DNA from: Bedellia somnulentella
Taxonomy: Eukaryota; Arthropoda; Insecta; Lepidoptera; Bedelliidae
Direction: 5' to 3'
DNA length: 64,000 nt
NCBI GenBank assembly: GCA_963576735.1
Contig: OY755186.1
Location: 12,263,970 to 12,327,969, forward strand
In this document: piece by piece, positions 1 to 11,800 of the stretch
Position numbering within the stretch: the stretch's first letter is position 1
Layout: every line of letters begins with the position of its first letter
Made by a program: the position numbers and the translations under genes
Notes under the pieces: generated by a model
Told to the model about the DNA's origin: nothing
Seen by the model: the letters and a program-made list of their open reading frames with translations, nothing else
The model's database searches: none

Positions 1-59
1 TGCAGAAGGTTGTTTGGAAATATTTAAAATCTGGCAATAAACACCCTTGTTGCTTCCAG

Positions 60-3000
60 GTAGATGAAGCGATGCAAGAGTTTGCATCAAAATGCTGCCA
101 GCACAACGCCGCACAACCTCCAGCAACTGCCTGCATTATGAATGCCGATGGAGTGTATTTAGCCACATACGCTGCGTTCCTGCTCAATTTAAAATTAAGG
201 AGATGTAACTATTATAATGAACCTTATGTAAGTACATAATAGAGTTTAAATTTAATAGAAACTGTATGTTACTTCAATGTACTATGCAGTACTTCAATGA
301 TCTCATCATGGAACGCCTGTTTCTTGTTTTAGAAAATATCAGTTCCCCTAACCGAAGATAAGTTTGTCGAAGAGGTGCAAGATAGTGGGGTGTTGGTGTA
401 TTTGTCTGCTACATGGTTGAGAGAGCTATATCAACAAGTACTTTCTAATGATTTGCTGCACGACACAAATAATTATGAGCCCGCACTCGTTCATTTATTA
501 TCAGGTATGTTAAATTGCATTGTTTTTAATCTTTCAAGAAGATTCCAAATATATAGGGTATTCCTACAGAACTTACTATTAAAATGAACTTGTCGTATTT
601 TCTCTTACATACTCTTATTTTTAGATTTAGGCGGGCTAGATCAAAGCCCAGTAATGTCAGACTGGCAAAAATTAAAAGAAGTATCTAGTTTGCTACATAA
701 CACGGCTGATGAATCTCCTCAATATCAAGCCAGCTTAAGATGGGCTAGAAGGTAAAATATATATTGAAAATAAATGAACAGAAGTCAATTGTGAGCACGT
801 GAAGTTATAAATTTGTTTTTGCAGGATACTGACTTGTATTTGGGATTCAATGGTGACAGTTTTAAGTGTGCCGTTAACAGGGTGTAGAAATAAAAAGCAG
901 AAATTACAGGGACTAATTACAAAGAAAATTCATACATTTGGGAAGAGAAAACGCATTGCGTGGGAAGGACTCAGTATTCAATGTTTGGAAGGACTGCACA
1001 AGGTGTGATATTTTCAACTGATTTAAATTGTTAAGCTTGCATTTTCCAGTTTCCTGTTTTTATTCTAGGAGCCATAAATGCCAGTATTTCATACTATCGT
1101 CTATCTTTCTCAAAAATATGGTTAAAAAGCAGTTAACAGATAAACAGGCTGAGGCAGAATATTACTTCCTGTAATAGTTTTTCGTCTCAGCTATTATTTA
1201 TTGATTCCATCATTTATGCTCATAAAGTTTTTTTTACAGGCTGCGCGAGTAAGTAACATTCTCTGCCTACAAAGTCGGTGCAGTCATATTTTGGCATTGC
1301 TAGCGAACTCAGCCATTTCGCAGCCACCTAATGGAAAAATATTGTCTACACATGCTCTGTCACTGGACATATTAATAACAGGTAAATAATTTCATGTATT
1401 ATTAATTTATATAATATGTAATGAAATGCTAATATTAATCACTACTATGTTATTTTTTCAGGTGGTTTAGAGCTGGGTTCCAAGGCACCAGAATGCTGGG
1501 AACATATATTTGCAGCTGGTCAATATATATCTAGCTTCGAGCACGCATTATTCGGACAGCAAGGAAACAATGCTATTCCCATCATAACAATGCAAACAAC
1601 CCGCAACAAAACTGTTTCAATGCTTCACTCTGATGCTAAGATCGGACTCGATGGCAGGGATGATGAAACTTGGTAAATACACGTTGCAATCGCTGGTATA
1701 GAAATCGATTACTACTAAAGTAGTAGTAGCATCCATTGAAAGATTTTACTTTTTGTTTCAGTGTTGATGTTTTTAGTATGCTGCAACCAGCTTTTGAAAG
1801 CAACGTTGATGTTGACATGTCAGTAGCCAAGATTGTGGAAAAATGTCGTCAAGAGGTAGGTCTATTTGATCTATTAAATTCAATATTACCTATTCCATGT
1901 ATCTGCTTGTCATTTTTATTACGCCGCAGTTGTACAACAACAAAAATGAAATTCGGGTCATACATACATATATCACAAGTCATTATTTGTACTTTGGGGC
2001 TACGGATCAATATTCATATCACATACAATACTAACATTTTGTTACAACAATATTTAACAACAATTATTTTCTAGGGAGGCAACGTGATAAGTGGAGCCGG
2101 TGCAGCGCGAGTGTGCTGCGCTCTAGCGTCCGCTGTGGACAACCTGTTTACTAGACTAGCGGCAACCACTACTTTGCCCACTTTACAAGCGGCGTTGATA
2201 AGACTCGTGGCGTATCAACGAAAGCTGGTACGAATGGGAATTTAGGGATTCATTAATTTGTAGTATTTTCTTGCCCATCTGGCGGCATCATAAGCTGTTA
2301 AGTAATTATATATAGTATCATGTCACTGCATCATATTACTGTAAAGAAATAAATCCAATAAAAATATTAAGTGGAAAAGCTTTTTGTAAAACCTAGGCCT
2401 TTCTGAGATCATTTTTAGACTATTAGTTTGTAAGTAGGGTGTACCCTGTACCTTTGTTGCCACCTTTAACACCAAATGACCTCCTGCACAAGCTTAATTT
2501 GTATTGACATCACATTCACGGCTATATTCCGCCAGCTATTCTCATGGTGGGAGCAAGGCAACCGTCGCAACAGGAGCGCGCGCTGGTGGCGGCGCGGCGG
2601 CGGCGGTGCGGGCGCGGCGGAGGTGGCGCGGGCGCTGTGTCGCGCGGGGGACGTGGCGCTGCGCTGTCTCAAAGCTACCAGACCTTTGGCGCATCGGATG
2701 GCCATTTGGACCGTTGTGGGACCGCATTTTATGCAGGTTTGGTGGTTTTCGAGCAGTTGTAGAGAAATAACGTTACTTTGGAGTTGATAAAATGTGATAG
2801 AGAATTATAAGATATGATGTAAAATAGCGCTGCGGCCTGGCCTTTGGCGCATCGGATGGCCATTTGGACATTCGTTCGGCCGCATTTTATGTAGGTGCGA
2901 TGGTTTTGGAGTGTTTTTGGGATGTTTTGGTGGTTTTAAAGCTATTCTAAAGAGGGAGTGTTTTGGAGAAGAAAAATTTTGCGAAAATAAAAAAAAATGT

Positions 3001-6000
3001 TCTATGGGTAAAAATGTTTTTATTAAATCTTTTCAAAGTACTCTCCACCAGCATCTATACAAAGTTTCATATGTCTAAACCAGTTTTCGAAACACTTTTT
3101 CCAGTCCGCCGCAGACACCTCATTTACAGCCCGCTGAAACGCTGACAGCGCATCTTCCGGCGATGAAAATTGTATCCCTTTGAGTTGATTTTTTATTTTA
3201 GGGAATAAAAAGAAGTCACACGGTGCCAGGTTAGGGCTGTAAGGAGGGTGACCCAAGAGTTTGACCGGCGTGCTGTTCAGGAAGTCCGTCGTTTTGAGTG
3301 CGGTGTGAGCGGGCGCGTTGTCGTGGTGAAGCAGTAGCCCGCGGAGCCCTGTGTTTGGTCGATTGTTGCTCACAACTGAGAAAACTACTGGCAAGCATTT
3401 AGTAGTATACCAGTCTGCGTTAATACTTCTTTGATCTTGTAAAGGAATTGACACCAAATAGCCAGTCATATTGAAAAAACTTGCGATCAAAATCTTCCCA
3501 CCGCTTCTAGATCTCTTCACTTTGGTAGGGGTCGCTTCGTTTTGAAATACCCAAACCGTCGACTGGCGCTTCGTTTCTGGATCGTATTGATAAATCCAGG
3601 ACTCATCACCTGTAACGATTTCGTAAACACGCCGAGGCGAGCCAGCATCAAATTTATTAATCATATCACGACACCATTCCACCCGGGCCTGTTTCTGTAT
3701 CTCGGTGAGGTTGTGTGGCACCCAGCGTGAAACTATCCTCCTCACGTGAAGATGTTCGTGTAAAATCTCATGAACGCTTCCCGATCCAATCTGCATAATG
3801 TGTTGAATCTCTAAATACGTTATTCGCCTATTGTCATGAATTAAATTTTTCACTTCCACCACGTTTTCATCCGTAACAGCCGTTAGAGGGCGACCACTTC
3901 TTTCTTCATCCCGCAAAGTTAATCGACCACGCTTGAATTCGTTATACCAACGATACACGGTTGCCTTGGAAGGCCCTTCATCCATAAACGCCATTTGAAG
4001 TCTATCGTATGATTCGTCTGGTTTTAAGCGACATTTGAAATCGTAAGAAATCATAGCGCGAAAATGTTCCCGGCTCAGATTAATTTTTCAGTAAGACACG
4101 ACAATTTAAAATAGCTCGTAAAAAATAAAGAGGGAAATTTTAAAATTGGAATGTACCTTTTTTTATTTATAAAGACTCATATTTCCTGTATACATTACAA
4201 CCGGCCAGTGTTTCATACATTAAAACCTTTTTTCGCAATACTTTCTGAGTGGCGTGGTATAAGACTTTCCTTGACTGCCTTTGCGCATCCTCGGTCCTCG
4301 CACGTCATAACTACTTATACGGATTTTCACAAACTCTGCACACTTATAATGTGCTATAATTGGATAATAATATTAATAATATTGGTCAACTTTCTTTTAT
4401 AACTTTTTCGAATTAAGAATAAAGTTTCTGTATCTTCACTTATATTGTATTTTGCCCATATAATAGTATCAATTTGATTGGTTCTTGCCTTTTAATAAAA
4501 AAAACCTGTTATATTTCAGGCTGCCTGTCACAAAGATATCCAAATCTCAAGCATCGGAATACAATGTCTGCATGACTGCGCAACGACTCTATTAAACCAG
4601 CAAGTGGAATTACCCCATTTCCATTTCAACGAAGCTCTGTTGAAACCATTCGAGAATCTGTTGTGTCTAGAACTATGTGATGACGATGTGCAGGTAACAG
4701 TAAATTTGATAAACGCAAGCTGTAATATCTAACAGTAAAAAAAAATACTCTTTATTCACTTCAAAATTTTTATTTCTAGGAGCAAATCATATCATGCATC
4801 TGCGAGTTCGTGGAAACCAACCGAATGGAAATTCGCTCCGGCTGGCGACCTCTCTTTAACACTTTACGAGCTGCTAATAATTCCAATCAGTATTCAGCCA
4901 TCTTGGAAATATTTAAAGTGTTTCTTAGTACAGACAACACACTGGTGTTCGCTAATGCAGCATTTGATTGCATATTATGTTTGCTAAGCCATATCAAAGG
5001 ATTACAATGTGATGAATCGGCTTCAACAGACTCTACACAAAAGAAAATTAATAACACCTCACACGTCAAGCCAATGTTGAGCCTAAAATTCTCAAAAAAT
5101 AGTAAATTTATTCCTCTCAGTGAAGAAAAAACAGAAAAAGTTATAGTAGATATGTGTAGAGAAGCTCTGTACCATCTTGAAAGTTGTGCAGAATTTCTAA
5201 CAATGATGTATAATATGCCAAAATGTCCAAACTTTAATACTGGTAACAAAATTAAAGGCGATTTACCTCTATCGGTCGTAGATCCATTAATACCAAGTTG
5301 TTCAGTTGACATAACAAAGTTCATAAATAACGAAAACTATGAAGAAGAAGTAATAACTTACCGAAAACTGTCAACCAATCTTCCACCTTCCTACACAATA
5401 AATAACTGCTTATTAAAAGTAGATAAATCGAGTAACATACTCAAAGTATGGTACGTTTTGATTGAAGGATTGATATCTGCAACTGTGGTTTGTTCCAAAA
5501 AGAACCAACCCGCAACAATGGAAACCTTGTTCAAACTTTTGAAAAATATTCTTGAAATACCGGGTCCACACTTTGGGTTGCATTGCATAAATCACATTTT
5601 ATTGCCAACAATTCAAAATTGGCTGCGACAGATTTGTGTCACAAATTCCAACTGGGATGTCCTACCGAATTTCAAACAATGTTGCGGGATGACGACAGAT
5701 ATCATAGTGATATACTTACATCACCTACAACAGGTTAACGTCGAAAGATCTGCAAAAGAAATGGGCAAAGAAGAATATTTTGAGCCCATCGAAAACCCAG
5801 AAGTGACTTTTGCATTAAAACAAATTATGCTCGTCCATGTCGAGTGCGTTGCTCAACCGCAGGAACCGATCGCACGATTAGGAGCTTCTTGCATTCGACA
5901 TATCATTCTGACTTCTGGCCATTTACTTACTGATAATCAATGGGAAATTATATGCACAAGCCTACATAGAGCTTGTAATGTCAGTTTAACACCTCTGAAA

Positions 6001-7634
6001 CAAGTAACGTTTGCATTTAAGGAAAATTCGTATAGTTTTTATGGAGATTTAGCAATGGTGAAAGTAGCGGCGCGGCGAGACTGTTCCGTGAACGATAATG
6101 TACGATTACACGCAATGGCTCAGCAAGTATTCCTCCACGAGCAATTGAAGAATGAGAGCCAGCCAAAACCATTGCTAAAGAATGCTCAAAATTCAATGTT
6201 GATCGATGATCGAAGCTATGTCTTCCTCATATATCTACAGGAAACAGTTAATGCCGCAAATCCAGAACCATATATAGTGAGAATTCCACACAGAAGCCTA
6301 ATAGTCGGTCTTTTAGCACATCAAATACTCATTCAAATTATTGCCACTGTGTTAATTCAATCGTCATCTGATCTATTTCATAGTCTCAATAGTATATTTC
6401 TCGAAAGTTTTAAAACTGGAACAAACATATCTAAATTTAAATTCTGTTTGAACAACCGTAATATAAACTTGCTACTAAAAAGCCTTGAGATGTCCTACGT
6501 ACGAGCTTTACAATTTGACTACAGACCAGGCTTGAAATTTTTAGTACAGAAAGTATCTAATTTGGATTATGCTGCTAATTTGTATAAACAAACTACATCA
6601 GCTTGGCTGATTAAAACAATTGCCTTAACAGAAATATTTTTTTGCGGAACTGCGAAGTTTAAACTAAGAGATGCAGATATCGTAGACATTATTCGGAATT
6701 ATACTGAGACTACAAAAACCCTTGATTATGACAAATTCGTAGACAAGATATTTGATTTGAAGTCTACTTGGGAATTATTGTGTAATAGTTATGTAAAGCA
6801 GCTAATAGATATTTCCGACTTTGATGAACCCAATAATGCGAAGGACAGAATCTCTTGCAGCTCTATTGAAACTAGCTCATCATCAGCACATTATGACGAT
6901 TATGTTATTCAAACCGTTGAGGAATCTTCTCCTCATTTGGCACAAAATAATGAAGACAATACAGAAATTGAAAAACCAAAACCATTTACATTCGCCGATT
7001 TTAAATCGAATTCCCAAATAACTAAGGAACCTAAAGCCGATGATGTAGTAAAGGACAAAGCAAACACAGATAACGTTGACAAAGTTGTAACAAACAGAGC
7101 AATGGATGCAGCCGAAGAAACAATAGTTCCAAAAATGAAACACAATTTCGACCATACTAATAACCAAATTAGCCCAAAACAGCACACTGCAATTAATTTA
7201 AAAGACGAAACTCTTGAAACTAGAACACGCACAGTAAATATTACAATATGTGATGGCCCAAATCTTAAAATGAGTGATGCACAGAAACTATCCGAGTTTT
7301 TAATACCACCACAGCCAGTACCACCTGAAATTGAACAACAAAGAACTTTGAGCATAAATAGGGTAAGTATTCACCGACAATTTTAAAACCGATATTGCTT
7401 TTAATTTAAGTTATAATTTGGTATTTTTTGTTACAGGATATCGAAGTTCAAAGGCAATGTTTTCAAAACATACTGATGGCTTACTTGGAACTAATATTGA
7501 CCTTCCCATCGGATAGATTTAATTTGATTACTCCTGTTTTACAAACAGGTTTTGTTCAATTAGCCAAAACTGTTACAGACTCGCAATTCATTGAGAGAAT
7601 TAATGTATTTTTGGATAGAAGAGATGTTTCTTAA
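60..7634 (+). CDS. ARFGEF3: ARFGEF3/BIG3-like protein, C-terminal two thirds (5' end outside window)
   Basis: Twelve exons: 60-227, 333-504, 625-751, 825-1002, 1240-1381, 1462-1672, 1762-1855, 2075-2227, 2536-2736, 4520-4693, 4780-7362 and 7437-7634. All have AG/GT borders and their phases join into one open frame of 4,401 nt. The product matches the C-terminal part of animal BIG3 (brefeldin A-inhibited GEF 3) in order: DGVYLATYAAFLLNLKL, GLELGSKAPECW, HFHFNEALLKPFE, SGWRPLF, NTLVFANAAFDCILCL, PGPHFGLHCINHILLP, LGASCIRHIILTSG, AMAQQVFLHEQ and a C-terminal TPVLQTGFVQLAKTVTD. The Sec7-like domain of the family is N-terminal and lies upstream of this window. The mammalian protein is a large cytosolic/granule-associated Sec7-family member linked to secretory granule biogenesis; a similar role here is inference. 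The large exon 4780-7362 ends in a Lys/Glu/Asp-rich, probably disordered stretch before the conserved C-terminal helix region. The start of exon 2536 is the least certain border. AATAAA signals lie near 7765. Confidence 0.9.
2536..2736 (+). CDS. ARFGEF3: ARFGEF3 exon 9 of those visible, GC-rich and copied downstream
   Basis: This exon reads in phase from the previous one and encodes a Gly/Arg/Ala-rich stretch followed by the conserved segment RPLAHRMAIWTVVGPHFMQ. It ends at CAG|GT. The stretch is far more GC-rich than its neighbours (runs of GCG/GGC around 2575-2665). The upstream border at 2535/2536 fits the phase, but other AGs nearby would change only the poorly conserved start. A damaged copy of its 3' end lies at 2838-2894. 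Confidence 0.75.
2838..2894 (+). pseudogene. Decayed partial copy of ARFGEF3 exon 2536-2736
   Basis: About 55 bases downstream of the real exon's end region the genome repeats it: GGCCTTTGGCGCATCGGATG and the following bases match 2681-2736, including the exon end. The exon-end CAG|GT is changed to TAG|GT, so the copy would end in an in-frame stop, and no acceptor precedes it. Intron bases after the donor also look similar (TGGTTTT at both places). Confidence 0.75.
3023..4054 (-). mobile_element. mariner transposase, intact ORF (343 aa)
   Basis: A single uninterrupted frame of 343 codons, the usual mariner length, lies antisense in the ARFGEF3 intron 2737-4519. The N-terminal region (about residues 1-110) has the paired helix-turn-helix DNA-binding layout. 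The family signature WVPHNLTE is present near residue 112. The DDE/D triad is visible as VTGDESW, HHDNAPAH and YSPNLAPCDFF, and the last two aspartates are separated by 34 residues, so it is a DD34D mariner. It cuts and pastes at TA sites. I could not fix the terminal inverted repeats with confidence: AT-rich ends around 2965-3010 and 4120-4170 resemble each other only weakly. No stop, frameshift or missing catalytic residue is seen, so the enzyme may still be active or was very recently. Confidence 0.92.
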
Positions 7635-7928
7635 TCAATTTTAGATATAAGTAATGAATATGTGATAATGTAAGCAACGGTTTCTTTTACCGCCTATACT
7701 CAAATTATATTGCTGTTCTATTAAATACTTCGTCAATATTAATTAGCCTTTTACTTATTTAACAAATAAAACTATTTTATGGTATGAATATTAATATAAT
7801 AATCTATATTTTAACTTAAGTAACAATCCATGAAACAAAAGGCACTAAAGTTACAATGCAATACTGTACGACTGAAAATATAATGGCACAATGAACTCAC
7901 ATTAACATGTCACTAAAATACAAACTAA

Positions 7929-8066
7929 CGCCCAATTTCTGAATAGAGTATTCCAGCTGAGAACAACTTAAGTATCGTTCTGTCGCATTGAAATCTTAAA
8001 TACTGAATGAGACAAAACGATACTTAAGTCGTTCTCAGCTTGAATACTTATTCCAGAAATCGGGCG
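7929..8066. mobile_element. MITE-like hairpin between ARFGEF3 and RECK 3' ends
   Basis: The arms 7929-7985 and 8010-8066 are nearly perfect inverted repeats (for example GAGTATTCCAGCTGAGAAC against the complement of GTTCTCAGCTTGAATACTTA, and AACTTAAGTATCGTT). The element is 138 bp and is flanked on both sides by TAA, the three-base TWA target duplication typical of PIF/Harbinger MITEs. It sits between the two convergent 3' UTRs. Confidence 0.75.
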
Positions 8067-8197
8067 TAAGTCTCTGAATTATACGAACATCTATAATATA
8101 TGACCCTAGAAATATCGATGGCACTAATATTTGGCTTTATTTTGAGGATATTTACATCAATATTTACAAATAAAACAATACAACGAAAATAAACCTA

Positions 8198-8830
8198 TCA
8201 ACTGTTCAAATATAAAACAATGTAAGAAACAACGATCGCAACAATTGATAAATCTTTAACAATCCCTTTACTAGGGTAGGTATGAATAGGCAGAGCATAT
8301 GACAAAGCACTCAGACCCAAATCACTAGATATTAAAGCACTGTCTCTGTTAATAAGATCAGATATTTTCTCTGCTTCTAATACGCACACTAACAATTGTA
8401 ACTCTGTCGGATTATCTAAAATCGTTTCGACCGACACAAAAATTTCCGATTCAATGGTTAGATAGCCTCTCAGAACACATTCGGAAATTTTCACGAAACT
8501 TTCTAAAGACACCAATATATTTTTGAGATTAATGACTGAGTCAGAAATATTCGTGCCGTAAAGTGCTCTGTCGATTTGTTTCTTCGAATAGAGTATTCTT
8601 AAAGCACCTCCGCACTTTGGGCAGCAAGCACCTGGGGCAGTATAACCTAGACATTTAGGTCTCTTGAGCCGTGGACAGATAACTCGATCAATTTGACACT
8701 TCGGTTCCATAAGGTCAGATATGGGCCCCACGGCTACGCAAGGTCCACGGTAATCCACACTCACTAGTTCCGACCAAGCTGCACATTCTGATGAGTACGT
8801 TACTCCATTCATTCCGCACACTAGACCCAC
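8198..8830 (-). CDS. RECK: RECK last exon: Kazal 3, C-terminal region and GPI signal
   Basis: This exon begins in phase 0 after a TTTGCAG acceptor and encodes the third Kazal domain (VCGMNGVTYSSECAAW, then RGPC), a Cys cluster ending APGACCPKCGG, the conserved RILYSKKQID region, and a hydrophobic tail (IVAIVVSYIVLYL) just before the stop, as expected for GPI attachment. A minus-strand AATAAA is at 8137-8142. Confidence 0.95.
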   Translation of the reverse strand: MGLVCGMNGVTYSSECAAWSELVSVDYRGPCVAVGPISDLMEPKCQIDRVICPRLKRPKCLGYTAPGACCPKCGGALRILYSKKQIDRALYGTNISDSVINLKNILVSLESFVKISECVLRGYLTIESEIFVSVETILDNPTELQLLVCVLEAEKISDLINRDSALISSDLGLSALSYALPIHTYPSKGIVKDLSIVAIVVSYIVLYLNS

Positions 8831-11800
8831 CTGCAAACAAATTGAATGTATTAGGTAGTGATAAAAGGTGGTTTTACACGGTCTAGTACGAGTAGCCGAT
8901 TCTCAGATTTACTGAATATGCATGCAAAATTTGAGACAAACATTGTGACACGAGAATTTTATATATTAGAAAGAAGAAGAAGATGTATGTAAAATAAAAA
9001 ATGGTCGGTGTTGGATTTCATTCACGGCCGTAAATCCCAAAAAGGGGTAGCCAGAGCTTTAGAGCCATAAACTCCTAAGCCACATTTGGAAGTAGATAGT
9101 ATCGTTAGTGATGGGTCTCTAACTAAAAAAAAAACAATCTTATCTAATTCTAAGGCACTGCCTATGTTGCGTTTTTGACCTTAATAGCTGTGAGTATAGG
9201 TAAAAATCATATAAATGTAATCTCACCGAAGAGCACCTCGTCAAACAAGGTCCCCAGTAGGCGAACCTGCGCCCGCTCATGATGAGGTAGCACGGGTTGG
9301 TGTGGGTGCGCCCGTCGGAGTCGCACACCGGGTTCGATGGCTGGGAACTGCAGTTGCTTGTGTTCACTGGAATATGGGTGGATTGGTATTACATTTGTGT
9401 TGCAGGGTAAGTGCATGTGGAAAGTTTATCAGAAATGTTCAGATGTTCATAGTACCTACGTTTTGCTTGGACAGTGTACAACGTGATAGAGGGCAGGCAT
9501 ATCACCTTCGGTACGAATACACTGTCACATGACTAATCACAACTCAGCCATATGTGTTTTCTCAGTATGGGTTGGAGACTCATCACCATAAAACCTACGC
9601 TTGACAATCCCCACAAAACTTTCAAAAGTGGCTAGTTCTTCTAGGTATTTATAGCCAAGAGTATATGTAAGTATGCATTCGACTACATATCATATTCACT
9701 ATATAGGATGGTCACATGAGAATTCTGAAACTAAGAGACATTCAAAGATATGTTTTTAGGAACCATGCCATCAATCTAAGTAACAAGAAAAATTGCTACA
9801 AATGGGAAAGTAATACCCCAAAGCAGGATGTCTCACAATACAATATTAATGATAACCAGAGGCATTTTCAAAACGACCAGCCACGACCATGACACATTCA
9901 CATAACCTACTATTTTATGTCTCCAACATTGACCTGCTCTCATACTAGTTGATATGTCAGTGCACGTTACCACAGATCCGCTGGTCGCAGGCAGTCTGCC
10001 AGCGCGACAGACAGGTGCGCGCGGCGGGCAGACACGCGAGGCGGCCGCCGCAAGGTTTCCCGCATACTGATGCTGAGCCGAAAGAGATTTCTGCGTCGGT
10101 GGCGCCTGCACATCTGTAATAAATAGATATATCTGGACATGTTACTCAGATCAAGTTAGCCTCTAGAAAAGTACAATGACTTGTGGTAACGGTAACTCCC
10201 AAATTCCTCTCACGGACCTAATCATAATGACGCTACTTCTTAGTAATTACAATTACAAACGACTAGAAACCGTTCGTCGCACACGACTCTATTCAGGTTC
10301 CAAGCAGTGTGTTGCCAGTTTAGTGATTTTGTAGCTGCTTTTTTGACGTTTTCTCGCTGATTTTTCCAATACCACAACAAACTTTGGTAACCTAGTAGCG
10401 CGGAGACCAACACATCGCATCTCGCGTGATCGGTTGTTGGCGCATCACTAACTGGTTGCGTCGTGTGCGAACGTCAATAAGAATGTATGGGCGGTGATGT
10501 CGAAGCAACTGGTTAGTATTTAAGTTTGTAACTAGTTTCTTTTAAGGTGCCGTTAGTCCAGCGAACAGGGTTTTTGAAACTTTATTATGCGTGTGTTTAT
10601 AATAATATGGTTTTGAAAAAAATACATCGAAATCTTGAGGCTTTTCTGCAGTGAAATTGGCGATTCGAAACATGATTAATAAATTTTCGCTCGATAGAAA
10701 AAAATCGCCAACATACCTCTAATTACACTCTTTAAAATGGTTTTACATTTTATTTATTTTACCTACTTTCATATAACTTAGATCATAATTTGAACATTTG
10801 TATTTTTAATAATAAATGGCGATTATTTTTCTTTTTTAATAAATTCAATAAAACAAATATGTTAAAAATATCGATAATCACGGTCCTACTCGTGCCCGAG
10901 CGCCGCCCGCCGCTCGATCAGAGCTCGGCGAGCTGCCTTAGGGGTTGGACCTGTGTCGCGCGCGCCTTGAGTTACAGATCTAACAATTTACGCGCGTGCG
11001 GCGCCGTTAGTGTGCGAGTGACCTATCTGTATACGATGCGCGTCAATGTAGGCGTGAGAGTGACTGTGCGTACGGTTAGCATTAGCAAATATAAAAGAAT
11101 TCATTCGAGTTATAGATTTCACTCATTTTTATATTTTATGTTATTATTATTGTTTAATTTATTAGGAGTGGGAAAAAGAACAAAATCGTTAAAGTAACTT
11201 CTAATTTCAATGAATAGTATTAAATACCTAGTTACAGGTGTTAACTGACAATTAGAAAGAAGAAAGAAAGAAAGAAAAACGTTTATTCGCCATTTGTAGG
11301 GTAATTACATACATATACTCACGGCTATAAATCCCTTAACGGGATAGCCAGAGCTTTGGAATGAGAAATTCCTCAGCCACTTTTGGAAGTTGATTTGGGA
11401 AAAGATTGTAATAATAAATGATTTCGTTGACGGTTCTCCAACCACATCGCCCAAAAATCACTTAAAAATCCCCTAAACCCTAAGTCGCCTCTTACGATCA
11501 CGGGTAGAAATGGGGTAGTGATATTCTAAGCCGACACGACACGGAAAAAAATATAAAATTAACACTGTAATAATTTTGTATAAACTGACAGGGGTAGACA
11601 AATCTAGCCTATCATTACATTTTATATTGTAAACGGCTATGGTAGAAACAATTTTTGAATTTGATAACCTTGGGTAAGCGATACAGTTTTCGTCACCCTG
11701 ACTGTTATAGCCACTCGCAAATATTTTAGAAAAAAAATGTAAGTAGTCATAAACAAATGTCCGAACCCATACCATAAAAAATATTTGTGAATGGCTAAAA

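Noticed and set aside
2466..2770. Several overlapping open frames around 2466-2770 on both strands
   Set aside because: They are shadows of the GC-rich ARFGEF3 exon; only the frame in phase with the neighbouring exons matches the family.
10790..11197. 135-codon plus-strand open frame in RECK intron
   Set aside because: It spans a GC-rich island, has no domain, splice context or conserved motif, and mixes AT-rich and GC-rich codon use.
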